A stretch of DNA of 59,106 bases from JASLBX01 sp036374175. Lineage in GTDB: Bacteria > Actinomycetota > Actinomycetes > Jiangellales > Jiangellaceae. Below the pieces are notes generated by a model. That model was not told where the DNA came from. It made no database searches and saw nothing but the letters and a program-made list of their open reading frames with translations. Positions within the stretch are counted from its first letter, which is position 1; every line of letters begins with the position of its first letter. A program made the translations under genes and the position numbers. Of this stretch, positions 8,670 to 16,894 are shown piece by piece. The stretch lies in contig DASUUH010000073.1 of assembly GCA_036374175.1 (NCBI GenBank), positions 1 through 59,106 on the forward strand, written 5' to 3'.

Positions 8670-9098
8670 ATGACAGACCCTGGACCAAGCATCGCATTCG
8701 ACGACCAGCAGTCCGTCCTGGCCCACCTGCCACCGGCCGCGCTGCACGAGCGCATGGGAATCGAGATCCTCGAAGCCCGGCCGAACAGAGTGGTGGGACG
8801 GATGCCGGTCGAAGGCAATACGCAACCGTACGGCCTGCTGCACGGCGGCGCTTCTTGCGTCCTGGCCGAAGGACTCGGCTCGTACGCCGCCGCAATGCAC
8901 GCGCTGCCCGATCGGATCGCGGTCGGGGTGGACATCAACGCAACGCACCACCGGTCGGTCCAGTCCGGTTACGTCACGGGTGTGGCCGTCCCCGCCCATC
9001 GCGGCCGGCAGACCGCGAGCTACGAGGTAGTGATCTCCGACGACGAGGGACGGCGGGTCTGCACCGCTCGCATTACATGCTTGTTGCGCAGCGTGTGA
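8670..9098 (+). CDS. PaaI-type hotdog-fold thioesterase
   Basis: This is a 142-residue single-domain protein. The segment GNTQPYGLLHGGASCVLAE is the characteristic hotdog signature (N/HGG) of PaaI/ComA-like acyl-CoA thioesterases, followed by the central helix and GVDINATHHRSV. It probably hydrolyses an acyl-CoA in the cytosol; the substrate is unknown. It diverges from polA with only 11 bases between the two starts, a layout I associate with other actinobacteria. There is no ribosome site. A possible -10 (CATAGT, 8656-8661) ends 8 bases before the ATG, which suggests a leaderless transcript. Confidence 0.85.
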   Translation: MTDPGPSIAFDDQQSVLAHLPPAALHERMGIEILEARPNRVVGRMPVEGNTQPYGLLHGGASCVLAEGLGSYAAAMHALPDRIAVGVDINATHHRSVQSGYVTGVAVPAHRGRQTASYEVVISDDEGRRVCTARITCLLRSV

Positions 9099-9102
9099 AG
9101 GT

Positions 9103-9115
9103 TGGTGTTACACCA
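9103..9115. promoter_or_regulatory. Perfect palindrome TGGTGTTACACCA upstream of livH
   Basis: Six-base arms flank a single central T, lying just after the thioesterase stop in the 189-base region before livH. The TGGT-n5-ACCA form resembles GntR-family operators. A possible promoter -10 (TATGCT, 9202-9207) lies further down, about 80 bases before the GTG start. The palindrome would sit about 90 bases upstream of that promoter, so its link to liv control is uncertain. Confidence 0.3.
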
Positions 9116-9287
9116 CTTCCGCGAGTCTCGCCGCCGTATGAAACAGGTCTCGGAACGGAAACATCGGCCATGCGGGTATCGGACGTGCACCCTGGTGCGA
9201 CTATGCTCGCCCAGCATCGAACCCGTGGCGCGCCTCGGACGACCAGCGTCGCCGCCGCGAGAACATAGACCGGAAGGTAGTCGACAC

Positions 9288-10664
9288 GTGCGCACCCTCA
9301 GCAAGGCCGTGTTAGGGCTGCTGGCCATGCTTGCGGTGGCCCTCCTCGGCGCCGCGCCAGCACTGGCGCAGGAAGAGACCGACGAGTCCGTCGGCGGCGT
9401 CATCCGGCATGAACGCGAACCCGTCGAAGGAGTGACTCTAACCGTCACAGATGCCGACGGCGCGGAAGTCGGCACAGCCGAATCCGACGCCGAAGGCCGA
9501 TGGCGCGTGCCGCTTCCCTCTCCCGGCGAGTTCGTCATCACGCTCGATGTCGAAACGCTGCCAGAGGGACTGCCACCTCCCGGCGAGCCGAGCCTCACCA
9601 CAAACGTCAACAGGTTCCAGGACCGCACCGTCGCGTTCCGTCTTGGTGAGCGTGGTGGACCGCCCGCACCTGCGCCCACCCAAACCGAGCGTCCCGACGC
9701 ACCTGCACCGGGCACCGATGCCGAGGCGGATGTCGGGGCAGAGGGAGAGGCGCTGGAGGAGCCCGGCGGCACTACGACGGCGCGGCCGGCGCAATTCTGG
9801 CAATTGATCAGCAACGGCCTGCGGTTCGGTCTGATCCTCGGCCTCGCCTCGCTGGGCTTGTCTCTCATCTTCGGCACCATCGGGTTGGTCAACTTCTCCC
9901 ACGGGGAACTTGTGGCCTTCGGCGCGATCACGGCCTGGTTCCTCAATATCAGCGCGGGTCTCCACCTCCTCTGGGCGGCTCTGCTTACGGTCGTCATCGC
10001 CGCGATCTTCGGATGGGCTCAGGATCGAGCCTTCTGGAGACCGCTGCGGAACCGCGGCACCGGATTGATCCCGATGATGATCATCTCGGTGGGCGTGCTG
10101 CTGTTCCTCCGGTTCTTCTACCTGTTCATCTTCGGTGGCGAGCGCCAGCAGTACCGCCAGTTCGTCATTCAGTCCGCATCAGCGTTCGGCCCATTCCGCT
10201 GGGCGCCACGTGATCTGTGGATCATGGGCGTCGCCTTGACGCTCATGATCGTGGTGAGCCTCGTTCTCCTAAGGACTCGAGCCGGGAAGGCCGTCCGGGC
10301 TGTGTCCGACAACCCGGCACTGGCCGCCTCGTCGGGTATCTACGTTGACCGGGTCGTCACTAATGTCTGGGTGGTAGGAACCGCGCTGGCCGGCTTGGCG
10401 GGCATCTTATTCGGCCTGATCCAGTCCGTCGACTACCTCATGGGTGTGCGGATTCTGTTGCTGATCTTCGCAGCGGTCGTCCTCGGTGGCCTGGGCACCG
10501 CATGGGGCGCCATGCTCGGCGGGATTCTGGTTGGTCTGCTCATCGAAATGTCGACGCTTGTGATACCGCCCGAAATGAAGAACGCAGGCGCCTTGGCCAT
10601 CCTGGTGATCATCCTTCTCATCCGTCCGCAGGGCCTACTAGGTCGACGCGAGCGAGTCGGCTAA
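9288..10664 (+). CDS. livH: Branched-chain amino acid/amide ABC permease LivH with fused extracellular domain
   Basis: The start is the GTG at 9288, set by GGAAGG 8 bases upstream; the frame is open further but reads as non-coding. The 458-residue product begins with a signal-peptide-like segment (residues 1-28, ending ALAQ). A beta-sandwich region like carboxypeptidase-regulatory/transthyretin domains follows (about 35-95: EGVTLTVTDADG, SDAEGRWRVPLPSPGEF), then a Pro/Ala/Glu linker (about 120-167). The LivH permease with about eight helices comes last (FGTIGLVNFSHGELVAFGA is the family signature). LivH normally starts at the first permease helix, so the front third is an addition. The gene heads livH-livM-livG-livF, an importer of branched-chain amino acids, amides or a similar solute. 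Confidence 0.9.
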   Translation: MRTLSKAVLGLLAMLAVALLGAAPALAQEETDESVGGVIRHEREPVEGVTLTVTDADGAEVGTAESDAEGRWRVPLPSPGEFVITLDVETLPEGLPPPGEPSLTTNVNRFQDRTVAFRLGERGGPPAPAPTQTERPDAPAPGTDAEADVGAEGEALEEPGGTTTARPAQFWQLISNGLRFGLILGLASLGLSLIFGTIGLVNFSHGELVAFGAITAWFLNISAGLHLLWAALLTVVIAAIFGWAQDRAFWRPLRNRGTGLIPMMIISVGVLLFLRFFYLFIFGGERQQYRQFVIQSASAFGPFRWAPRDLWIMGVALTLMIVVSLVLLRTRAGKAVRAVSDNPALAASSGIYVDRVVTNVWVVGTALAGLAGILFGLIQSVDYLMGVRILLLIFAAVVLGGLGTAWGAMLGGILVGLLIEMSTLVIPPEMKNAGALAILVIILLIRPQGLLGRRERVG

Positions 10665-10683
10665 GGGACGAGGGAACATAGAC

Positions 10684-11673
10684 ATGGACTTTGGATTCAT
10701 CTTCGAGGTTTCGGCCCGCTCCCTCGTGGGCCAGGAGGCCATCGTCTTCGCTCTTGCGGCGATCGGGCTCAACGTGCAGTTCGGCTACACCGGGCTGCTC
10801 AACTTCGGCCAGGCCGCCTTCGCCGCGCTCGCGGGATATGGGCTCGCGTCTACTGTCGCCACGTTCGGCCTGCCATTCTGGCTCGGTCTGCTCATCGGTC
10901 TCGCCGGAGCACTGGTACTCGCAATGTTGCTTGGTATACCCACATTGCGGTTGCGAGCGGACTACTTGGCCATCGTCACGATCGCGGCATCGGAGATCAT
11001 TAGACAGATCTTCCGCGCCTCCTCGCTGCGCGATACGTTCGGCGGCTCGGACGGCCTCACCGGCTTCACCGGAGAATTCTTCGACCTCAATCCATTCGAC
11101 GACCGGGTCGGGTTCGGCCCATGGACGTACGGCCCGCGCGACGCCTGGGTTCTCACCGTCGGGTGGGTGCTCGTTCTGCTCTCGTGCCTGGTCGTTTGGG
11201 CACTGATGCGCAGCCCCTGGGGGCGCGTCCTTAAGGCCATCCGCGAGGACGAGGACGCGGTTCGGAGCCTCGGCAAGAACGTGTACTCATACAAGATGCA
11301 GTCACTGGCGCTTGGTGGTTTGTTCGGTGCGCTCGCCGGCTTCATGTTCAGCATCGCCAACGCAGCCATCCAACCGGACCTCTACAATCCCACGTTCACC
11401 TTCTACGCGTACACGATCCTCATCCTGGGCGGCGCCGCGCGGGTCTTTAGTCCGGTCGTGGGCGCGATGATCTTCTGGTTCGTGCTGCAATTCCTCGCCA
11501 CCACCATGGAGGCCGGCATCAGGGCGGACATCATCCCGTTCAACCTGATGACTACCAACCAGGTCGGGCCAGTGCGGTTTATGTTTGTAGGACTGATCCT
11601 GATTCTGTTGCTGGTCTTCCGGCCACAGGGCATCTTCGGCAATCGGAAGGAGTTGGCGTTCGATGTCCGCTGA
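10684..11673 (+). CDS. livM: Branched-chain amino acid/amide ABC permease LivM
   Basis: The protein has 329 residues and about ten predicted membrane helices. The family signature is seen at NVQFGYTGLLNFGQAAFAALAGY, and the loop SPWGRVLKAIREDEDAVRSLGKN contacts the ATPase (EAA-like). A GAGGGA ribosome site precedes the ATG. It forms the transmembrane channel with LivH. The end overlaps livG by 11 bases, indicating one mRNA and coupled translation. Length and domain layout are ordinary, unlike its partner LivH. Confidence 0.95.
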   Translation: MDFGFIFEVSARSLVGQEAIVFALAAIGLNVQFGYTGLLNFGQAAFAALAGYGLASTVATFGLPFWLGLLIGLAGALVLAMLLGIPTLRLRADYLAIVTIAASEIIRQIFRASSLRDTFGGSDGLTGFTGEFFDLNPFDDRVGFGPWTYGPRDAWVLTVGWVLVLLSCLVVWALMRSPWGRVLKAIREDEDAVRSLGKNVYSYKMQSLALGGLFGALAGFMFSIANAAIQPDLYNPTFTFYAYTILILGGAARVFSPVVGAMIFWFVLQFLATTMEAGIRADIIPFNLMTTNQVGPVRFMFVGLILILLLVFRPQGIFGNRKELAFDVR

Positions 11674-12628
11674 GGTGCCTGACGAGCCCCTGACCCGTGC
11701 AGACGCCGGCGCGGTACCTGAGATCGACGAGGCGCTGATCGCCACGCCGAATCGAGACGCAGCACTTGCGGCGTTCGCGAGCGTTCCGCACGAGCCTGGC
11801 GCGCCGAAGCCCGATCCGATCCTCAAGGCCGACGGTGTCCTCCGGCGATTCGGTGGTCTGGTAGCTGTCGACGTCGACCACCTCGAAATCCAGCGTGGGT
11901 CCATCACTGCCCTCATCGGGCCGAACGGCGCTGGTAAGACCACCTTGTTCAACGTCCTCACCGGCTTCGACCGTGCCGACCACGGCGACTGGATCTTCCA
12001 AGACCGCAAACTCAATGGCGTGCCTGCGTACCGAGTGGCGCGTGGCGGCATGGTCCGTACCTTCCAGCTGACCAAGGCCCTCTCCCGGTTGACCGTGATG
12101 GAGAACATGCGCCTGGGTGCCACCGGGCAGCGTGGCGAGCGCATATGGCGGGCGATGTTCTCCTGGCTCTGGAAGAATCAGGAGCAAAAGATCACCGAGC
12201 GCGCCGAAGAGCTCCTCGGCCGGTTCAAGCTCGGTCATATGCGCGACGAGTACGCCGGATCGCTCTCCGGCGGCCAGCGCAAGCTGCTGGAGATGGCTCG
12301 AGCACTTATGGTGGAGCCAGAAATCGTGATGCTGGACGAGCCGATGGCCGGGGTGAACCCCGCGCTTACCCAGTCCCTACTTCACCATGTCAAGGACCTG
12401 CGCGAGCAAGGCATGACCGTGCTGTTCGTGGAGCATGACATGGACATGGTCCGCGACATCTCCGACTGGGTCGTCGTCATGGCCCAAGGGAAGATCATCG
12501 CAGAGGGTCCGCCGGCCTCGGTGATGGGCGATCAGCGCGTAATCGACGCCTACCTCGGAGCACACCACGACGAGACTCTCGCTGAGAAGAAGGTCGCCGC
12601 ACAGCGCGACCAGGAGGTACAGCCATGA
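11663..12628 (+). CDS. livG: ABC transporter ATPase LivG
   Basis: The ATPase has 321 residues: Walker A GPNGAGKTT (about 93-101), Q-loop in FQLTKAL, signature LSGGQRKLLEMARAL, Walker B IVMLDEPMAGVNP, and H-loop in FVEHDMDMV. It powers the LivHM channel. An extra N-terminal region of about 50 residues (Asp/Glu/Ala/Pro-rich) precedes the ATPase domain and is not part of a typical LivG; there is no convincing later start, so it may be real. livF overlaps its stop by 4 bases (ATGA). Confidence 0.94.
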   Translation: MSAEVPDEPLTRADAGAVPEIDEALIATPNRDAALAAFASVPHEPGAPKPDPILKADGVLRRFGGLVAVDVDHLEIQRGSITALIGPNGAGKTTLFNVLTGFDRADHGDWIFQDRKLNGVPAYRVARGGMVRTFQLTKALSRLTVMENMRLGATGQRGERIWRAMFSWLWKNQEQKITERAEELLGRFKLGHMRDEYAGSLSGGQRKLLEMARALMVEPEIVMLDEPMAGVNPALTQSLLHHVKDLREQGMTVLFVEHDMDMVRDISDWVVVMAQGKIIAEGPPASVMGDQRVIDAYLGAHHDETLAEKKVAAQRDQEVQP

Positions 12629-13407
12629 CCACTCCAGGCGCTCACGACGACGTGCATGACCGCAGCATCCACATGAAGGAGGCCGAGGGCGCACTACTCC
12701 GAGTGGACGAGATGGTGGCGGGCTACGTCCCCGAAGTGGACATCCTCACCGGCTGCGACCTGTACTGCCGTGAAGGCGAGATCGTCGGTATCATCGGGCC
12801 CAACGGAGCCGGAAAATCGACGCTGGTCAAGGCAATCTTCGGACTTGTCAAGGTCCGCAAGGGCTCAGTGAAGTTGCGCGGTAAGGAGATCACTGACGCA
12901 CGTGCGGACCAGCTTGTTCGCAGGGGCGTCGGCTATGTCCCGCAGACCGACAACGTCTTTCCCAGCCTCACCATCGAGGAGAACCTCGAGATGGGGCTTT
13001 ATCACGATCCGAAGAAGTTCAACGAGCGGTTCGAGTTCGTGGCGAGTCTCTTCCCCGCGCTCGGAGACCGGCGCAAGCAACGAGCCGGCTCGTTGTCCGG
13101 TGGCGAGCGGCAAATGGTCGCCATGGGTAGGGCGCTGATAGCCCAGCCGTCGGTCATTCTGCTCGACGAGCCATCTGCCGGCCTCTCCCCCGTCCTGCAG
13201 GATGAGGTGTTCCTGCGCACTCGAGAAATCAACCAGGCCGGCGTCTCGGTTGTCATGGTGGAACAGAACGCCCGCCGGTGCCTGCAGATCTGCGACCGGG
13301 GGTACGTGCTCGACCAGGGCCGCAACGCCTACACCGGCACCGGCGATGAACTGATTCACGACCCAAAGGTTATCGAGCTCTACCTGGGGACGCTCGCTCG
13401 CGCATAG
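12625..13407 (+). CDS. livF: ABC transporter ATPase LivF
   Basis: The ATPase has 260 residues: Walker A GPNGAGKST, Q-loop in VPQTDNVFPSLTIEENL, signature LSGGERQMVAMGRAL, Walker B VILLDEPSAGLSP, and H-loop replaced in MVEQNARRC, as is usual for LivF proteins. It pairs with LivG to drive import. It is the last gene of the rightward liv operon, translationally coupled to livG, and is followed by a strong terminator before the convergent binding-protein gene. Confidence 0.94.
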   Translation: MTTPGAHDDVHDRSIHMKEAEGALLRVDEMVAGYVPEVDILTGCDLYCREGEIVGIIGPNGAGKSTLVKAIFGLVKVRKGSVKLRGKEITDARADQLVRRGVGYVPQTDNVFPSLTIEENLEMGLYHDPKKFNERFEFVASLFPALGDRRKQRAGSLSGGERQMVAMGRALIAQPSVILLDEPSAGLSPVLQDEVFLRTREINQAGVSVVMVEQNARRCLQICDRGYVLDQGRNAYTGTGDELIHDPKVIELYLGTLARA

Positions 13408-13595
13408 CAGTCGTGCTCCGACGCTTCGATGCCCAACGATCACGTGTTGGTCGTTGATTCTGGAGTTCGTGGCCTGCCCGCTGACGAGCTTAGAGGTCAG
13501 GATCTGTTCCTCCAGTGGCGCACAGAGCGAGCTTAAGCTGCGCCCTGAACTCTCGTGTCCCCTTGAAAACTGCGTGTTGTGCATGCCATAAACAA

Positions 13596-13631
13596 CCGTT
13601 GGCCCTGTCCACGATGGGACAGGGCCAACGG
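13596..13631. terminator. Bidirectional hairpin terminator between livF and livK
   Basis: A perfect 15-base-pair stem (13596-13610 with 13617-13631) closes a 6-base loop. It lies between the ends of the converging livF and livK genes, so it can stop transcription from both sides. A weaker stem CAACGA/TCGTTG (13434-13439 with 13451-13456) lies just after livF. The rest of the 247-base gap shows no gene. Confidence 0.9.
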
Positions 13632-13654
13632 TAAACCTCGGCAGCGAGAGGTCT

Positions 13655-14944
13655 TTACTCCTCAAGCGAGCCGAACTGGTAGTCGACGTTCGTGTACGTG
13701 TTGTCGGCCTGGTACTCATAGATACCGATGGTGGCCTCCGTCACGTCACCCACGTCGCTGAAGGTGATCGGGCCGGAGACGCCGTCGTAGTCGATGTCTT
13801 CACCCTGACCTAGCAAGTCAACGCACTCCGCGAAGGACGTGCACTTCGTACCATCCTTGGAGATCGCGACGAGGTTGTCGGCGATGGCACGCGACTCGAC
13901 ACTCTGAGCCTGGATTGCGGCCAGCGCGATGAGCATCGTGGCGTCGTACGACTCACCGGCGTAGCTGAAGTCGTTCAGGTCTGCGTTGACCTCAAGCAGG
14001 CGCTGCTGGAACTCCTCCGGCGCCTCGGCGCCAGGCAGCGTGCCCTTGTTGCCCTCCAGGAAGCCCTCGGGCAGCTCGTCGCCGTAGTTTGACAGGTTGC
14101 CGTCGACGAAGTAAACCGGCACGTCCTGCGGGCCGATGCCCTGGGTCTCCAACTCAGGAAGGATAGTTGAGGTCTCGTCGAACCCGATCAGCACGATCGC
14201 CTCGGGGTCGGCGGCCGCCAACTGAGTCACCTCAGCCGTGTAGGACGCGGCCTGCGGGTCGTAGATGATGGACTCGACAATCGTCCCGCCGCCGTCCTCG
14301 ATCGAAATCGTGACGTTCTCGGCCAGACCCTCGCCGTACGCGTCCTGAAGCGCCATGATCCCGACGTCCAAGTAGCCGTCGTTAAGCACCAGGTCACCCA
14401 GCACACGGCCCTGAAGCACGTCCGAGGGAGCCGTACGGAAGTACAGACCGCCGTCGTCGTAGGTGGTGAAGTCAGGCGACGTGTTCGCCGGCGAGAACAT
14501 GATCGTCTCGTTCTGAACGATCTGGTCCAGCACGGTGAACGACACGCCCGACGAGGCGGCACCGATGATCGCTGCCACACCTTCGCTCAGCAGCCGCTCC
14601 GTGGACTGCGAGGCGATGTCGGTTGTCGTGTCGCCGGAGTCGGTGTGGGTGACGGTCACGTCGCTTCCACCAACACCGCCGGCCTCGTTGATCTCCTGAA
14701 CTGCGAGGTCAACACCGGCGAACTCGGGCGGGCCGAGGAACGCCAGGCTACCGGTCTGTGGCAGCAGAGTGCCGAGGGCCAGCTGGCCCTCGAAGCCCTC
14801 AGGCGCCGCCCCATCGGTTTCCTCCCCGGTCGGTTCGGCCTCTGGCTCGGTGCCATCGTCGTCGTCGCCACCGCACGCGGCGAGGACCAGCGACGCCGCG
14901 CCCGCGACGGCCAGCAGCCGCCACAGCGGGGTCTTGCGAGTCAT
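13655..14944 (-). CDS. Branched-chain amino acid/amide-binding lipoprotein LivK-like
   Basis: The start is the ATG at 14944 with GGAG 8 bases before it; the frame runs 30 codons further but those look non-coding. The 429-residue product has a lipoprotein signal (LVLAACGG, Cys at about 23), an acidic linker, then a type-I periplasmic-binding fold (LLPQTGSLAFLGPPEFAGVDLAVQEINEAGG, AAIIGAASSGVSFTVLDQI). It is the solute receptor for the LivHMGF importer, although it is transcribed from its own promoter and faces the operon. The ligand (branched-chain amino acid, amide or urea-like) cannot be read from sequence. Confidence 0.9.
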   Translation of the reverse strand: MTRKTPLWRLLAVAGAASLVLAACGGDDDDGTEPEAEPTGEETDGAAPEGFEGQLALGTLLPQTGSLAFLGPPEFAGVDLAVQEINEAGGVGGSDVTVTHTDSGDTTTDIASQSTERLLSEGVAAIIGAASSGVSFTVLDQIVQNETIMFSPANTSPDFTTYDDGGLYFRTAPSDVLQGRVLGDLVLNDGYLDVGIMALQDAYGEGLAENVTISIEDGGGTIVESIIYDPQAASYTAEVTQLAAADPEAIVLIGFDETSTILPELETQGIGPQDVPVYFVDGNLSNYGDELPEGFLEGNKGTLPGAEAPEEFQQRLLEVNADLNDFSYAGESYDATMLIALAAIQAQSVESRAIADNLVAISKDGTKCTSFAECVDLLGQGEDIDYDGVSGPITFSDVGDVTEATIGIYEYQADNTYTNVDYQFGSLEE

Positions 14945-15093
14945 AGTGGTCTCCTTCTGTTCGAGTCGACTTTCGCCAGGCTTGACGAACGGACTCTCGT
15001 CCCGAGATGAGAAACTTAGTCGCCAAGAGCACATTCAGGGAGTAGACGTACCGAGGCGAGAACATGTTGTGACGACACTGTGACCTGCAGGGC

Positions 15094-16239
15094 TTAGCCG
15101 GTCACAGTGCCGCCGACCTCCTGCCACTCGCCATCGACCATGACATAGGCCAGTGGCCACGCTCCGGGTCGGTCTCCGTACGCGTCGAACACCACTGGTC
15201 CGGTCACACCTTCGAGCGACGTTGCACCGAGTTCTGCGAGGCATCCCTTTCGGGCGCTAGCGGCTTGAGCTTCCCTCACTGGAGGAAGGCACCGGTCCAG
15301 CGTTTCGGCGACCACTTGGCCGGCATCGTAGGCCGCCGCACCGAACCGTCCTGGCTCGGGCACGCCGGGCACCGCCAGGTCGGCTGTGGGTTCGAGTGTT
15401 GCGGGTGCGATGGCAACGGCGCGGCCCGCCGCTGCACCGGCTGCCGCAAGAAACTCGTCATCGAGTAGATCGGCCCCACCGATGACCCACGCGAAAAGGC
15501 CACTTCTGACCACCTCAGTCGTGACAGCGGCCGCGAACCGGGCATCACCTGCTACGTACACGGCACCTGCACCGCTGTCCTTCGCGGTCGCTACAGCGGA
15601 CGCGACGTCACCTGGTTCGGCCGCTACGACACGTGCACCGGCCGAACGCACACGGTTGGCCACCCGGCCCGCCTCAGCGACACGATCACGTTGAACGATG
15701 GCGATCGCGTCCACGCCGAGCCCTTCGACCGCGTACCGGGCCGCGAACGCCTCCGGTTGCTCTCCAACCACCGCGGTCCGGAAGTACGTCTCGTACGGTC
15801 GCAGCGGGTCCGACGGATCCGGACCGCGGGTGTGCTCAGTTACGCCGTCGGCTGGGGAGATGAACGGTATTCCGTTGCGATCAAGAACCGGCTGGGCCGC
15901 CCGAACCACCTCGTCGGTGAGTCCGCCGATCACAGCGATGACGTCCCGGTCCGAAGCGATCTGCGTGGCTACAGCTGCCGCCCCTGATCTGGTGCCACCG
16001 TCGGAGACCTGCTCGACCTCGACGGTCCACCCCGAAGGCGCTGTGTCAGCGAGGGCAAGCTCGACGGCGGCGGCGACACCGGCCCCGTCAGCGGGACCGG
16101 CACCATCACTGGGAACCAGGACGACCACCTTGCCCACGCGCGGCTCCGTGTCGCCGCCGCCGATGAGATCACCGACATTGCCGCACGACGACAGCGTTAT
16201 GAGGCAGGCAGCAGCCGCCGCGACGCCCCCACGACGCAC
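15094..16239 (-). CDS. Second periplasmic-binding-protein-like lipoprotein
   Basis: The GTG at 16239 gives an ideal lipoprotein signal (VRRGG, hydrophobic run, LITLSSC) four bases after the stop of the regulator gene. An ATG at 16299 in the same frame would overlap the regulator by 56 bases and bury the signal, so I prefer 16239 (381 residues). The fold is the type-I solute-binding one (VVVLVPSDGAGPADG, AVIGGLTDEVVRAAQPVLDRNGIPFISPADG). It is cotranscribed with the ANTAR regulator rather than with a transporter, so it may be a sensor or an extra receptor for the nearby Liv importer. Function is inferred from fold only. Confidence 0.8.
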   Translation of the reverse strand: MRRGGVAAAAACLITLSSCGNVGDLIGGGDTEPRVGKVVVLVPSDGAGPADGAGVAAAVELALADTAPSGWTVEVEQVSDGGTRSGAAAVATQIASDRDVIAVIGGLTDEVVRAAQPVLDRNGIPFISPADGVTEHTRGPDPSDPLRPYETYFRTAVVGEQPEAFAARYAVEGLGVDAIAIVQRDRVAEAGRVANRVRSAGARVVAAEPGDVASAVATAKDSGAGAVYVAGDARFAAAVTTEVVRSGLFAWVIGGADLLDDEFLAAAGAAAGRAVAIAPATLEPTADLAVPGVPEPGRFGAAAYDAGQVVAETLDRCLPPVREAQAASARKGCLAELGATSLEGVTGPVVFDAYGDRPGAWPLAYVMVDGEWQEVGGTVTG

Positions 16240-16243
16240 GAAA

Positions 16244-16852
16244 TCAGGCGCTCTCAGACGATGCCGCCGTCTCGGCGATGACGACTTGTGCGACCTCACG
16301 CATGGTCGTGCGCTTGTCCATGGCGGCCTTCTGGATCCAACGGAAGGCGTCTGGCTCGGACAAGCCGAACTTGGCTTGGAGCAGGCCCTTGGCCCGGTCG
16401 ACCAGCTTGCGAGTCTCGAGGCGCTCGGTCAAGTCCGCGACCTCGTGCTCGAGCTGAGCGATCTCTTCGTGCCGCGACAGCGCCATCTCGATCGCCGGAA
16501 CGAGATCACCTTTGGTGAACGGCTTCACCAGGTATGCCATCGCGCCGGCCTCACGAGCCCGCTCGACAAGATCTCGCTGCGAAAAGGCGGTCAGGATCAA
16601 TACCGGAGCGATTCGCTTCTCGACAATCTTCTTGGCCGCGGAGATGCCGTCGAGAACCGGCATTTTGACGTCCATGACGACAAGATCGGGGCCGAGGACT
16701 TCAGCCTGCTCGACCGCCGCCGCGCCGTCGCCGGCCTCTCCGACGACGTCGTAACCCTCTTCGCGCAGCATCTCGACAAGGTCGAGCCGGATCAACGACT
16801 CGTCCTCAGCGACGAGCACTCGCGGGGCAGCGGCGGAAGTGGTGTCGTTCAC
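16244..16852 (-). CDS. pdtaR: PdtaR-type response regulator with ANTAR RNA-binding domain
   Basis: The protein has 202 residues and a GTG start. The receiver domain (about 1-130) holds the acidic pocket EDES, the phospho-Asp in DLVVMDVKMP, and LVKPF with the conserved Lys. A coiled-coil linker leads into an ANTAR domain (about 140-195: LETRKLVDRAKGLLQAKFGLSEPDAFRWIQKAAM). ANTAR proteins bind paired RNA hairpins and prevent transcription termination. PdtaR is the orthologue in mycobacteria, where it acts with the PdtaS kinase; no kinase gene is in this window. The binding-protein lipoprotein follows at 4 bases, so the two are probably one operon. Confidence 0.93.
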   Translation of the reverse strand: MNDTTSAAAPRVLVAEDESLIRLDLVEMLREEGYDVVGEAGDGAAAVEQAEVLGPDLVVMDVKMPVLDGISAAKKIVEKRIAPVLILTAFSQRDLVERAREAGAMAYLVKPFTKGDLVPAIEMALSRHEEIAQLEHEVADLTERLETRKLVDRAKGLLQAKFGLSEPDAFRWIQKAAMDKRTTMREVAQVVIAETAASSESA

Positions 16853-16894
16853 AGGGAAAGCCTAGCGATCCAGCCCGAATGTCTCGCCGGTTGC

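Noticed and set aside
8659..8895. N-terminal extension of polA by 79 codons
   Set aside because: It is basic and low in coding character, overlaps the thioesterase gene, and precedes the usual PolA start.
15068..15084. Direct repeat TGTGAC at 11-base spacing near the second lipoprotein gene's end
   Set aside because: It lies downstream of that gene, far upstream of livK, and matches no operator that I can name.
16240..16299. ATG start at 16299 for the binding lipoprotein
   Set aside because: It would overlap pdtaR by 56 bases and place charged residues before the lipoprotein signal.
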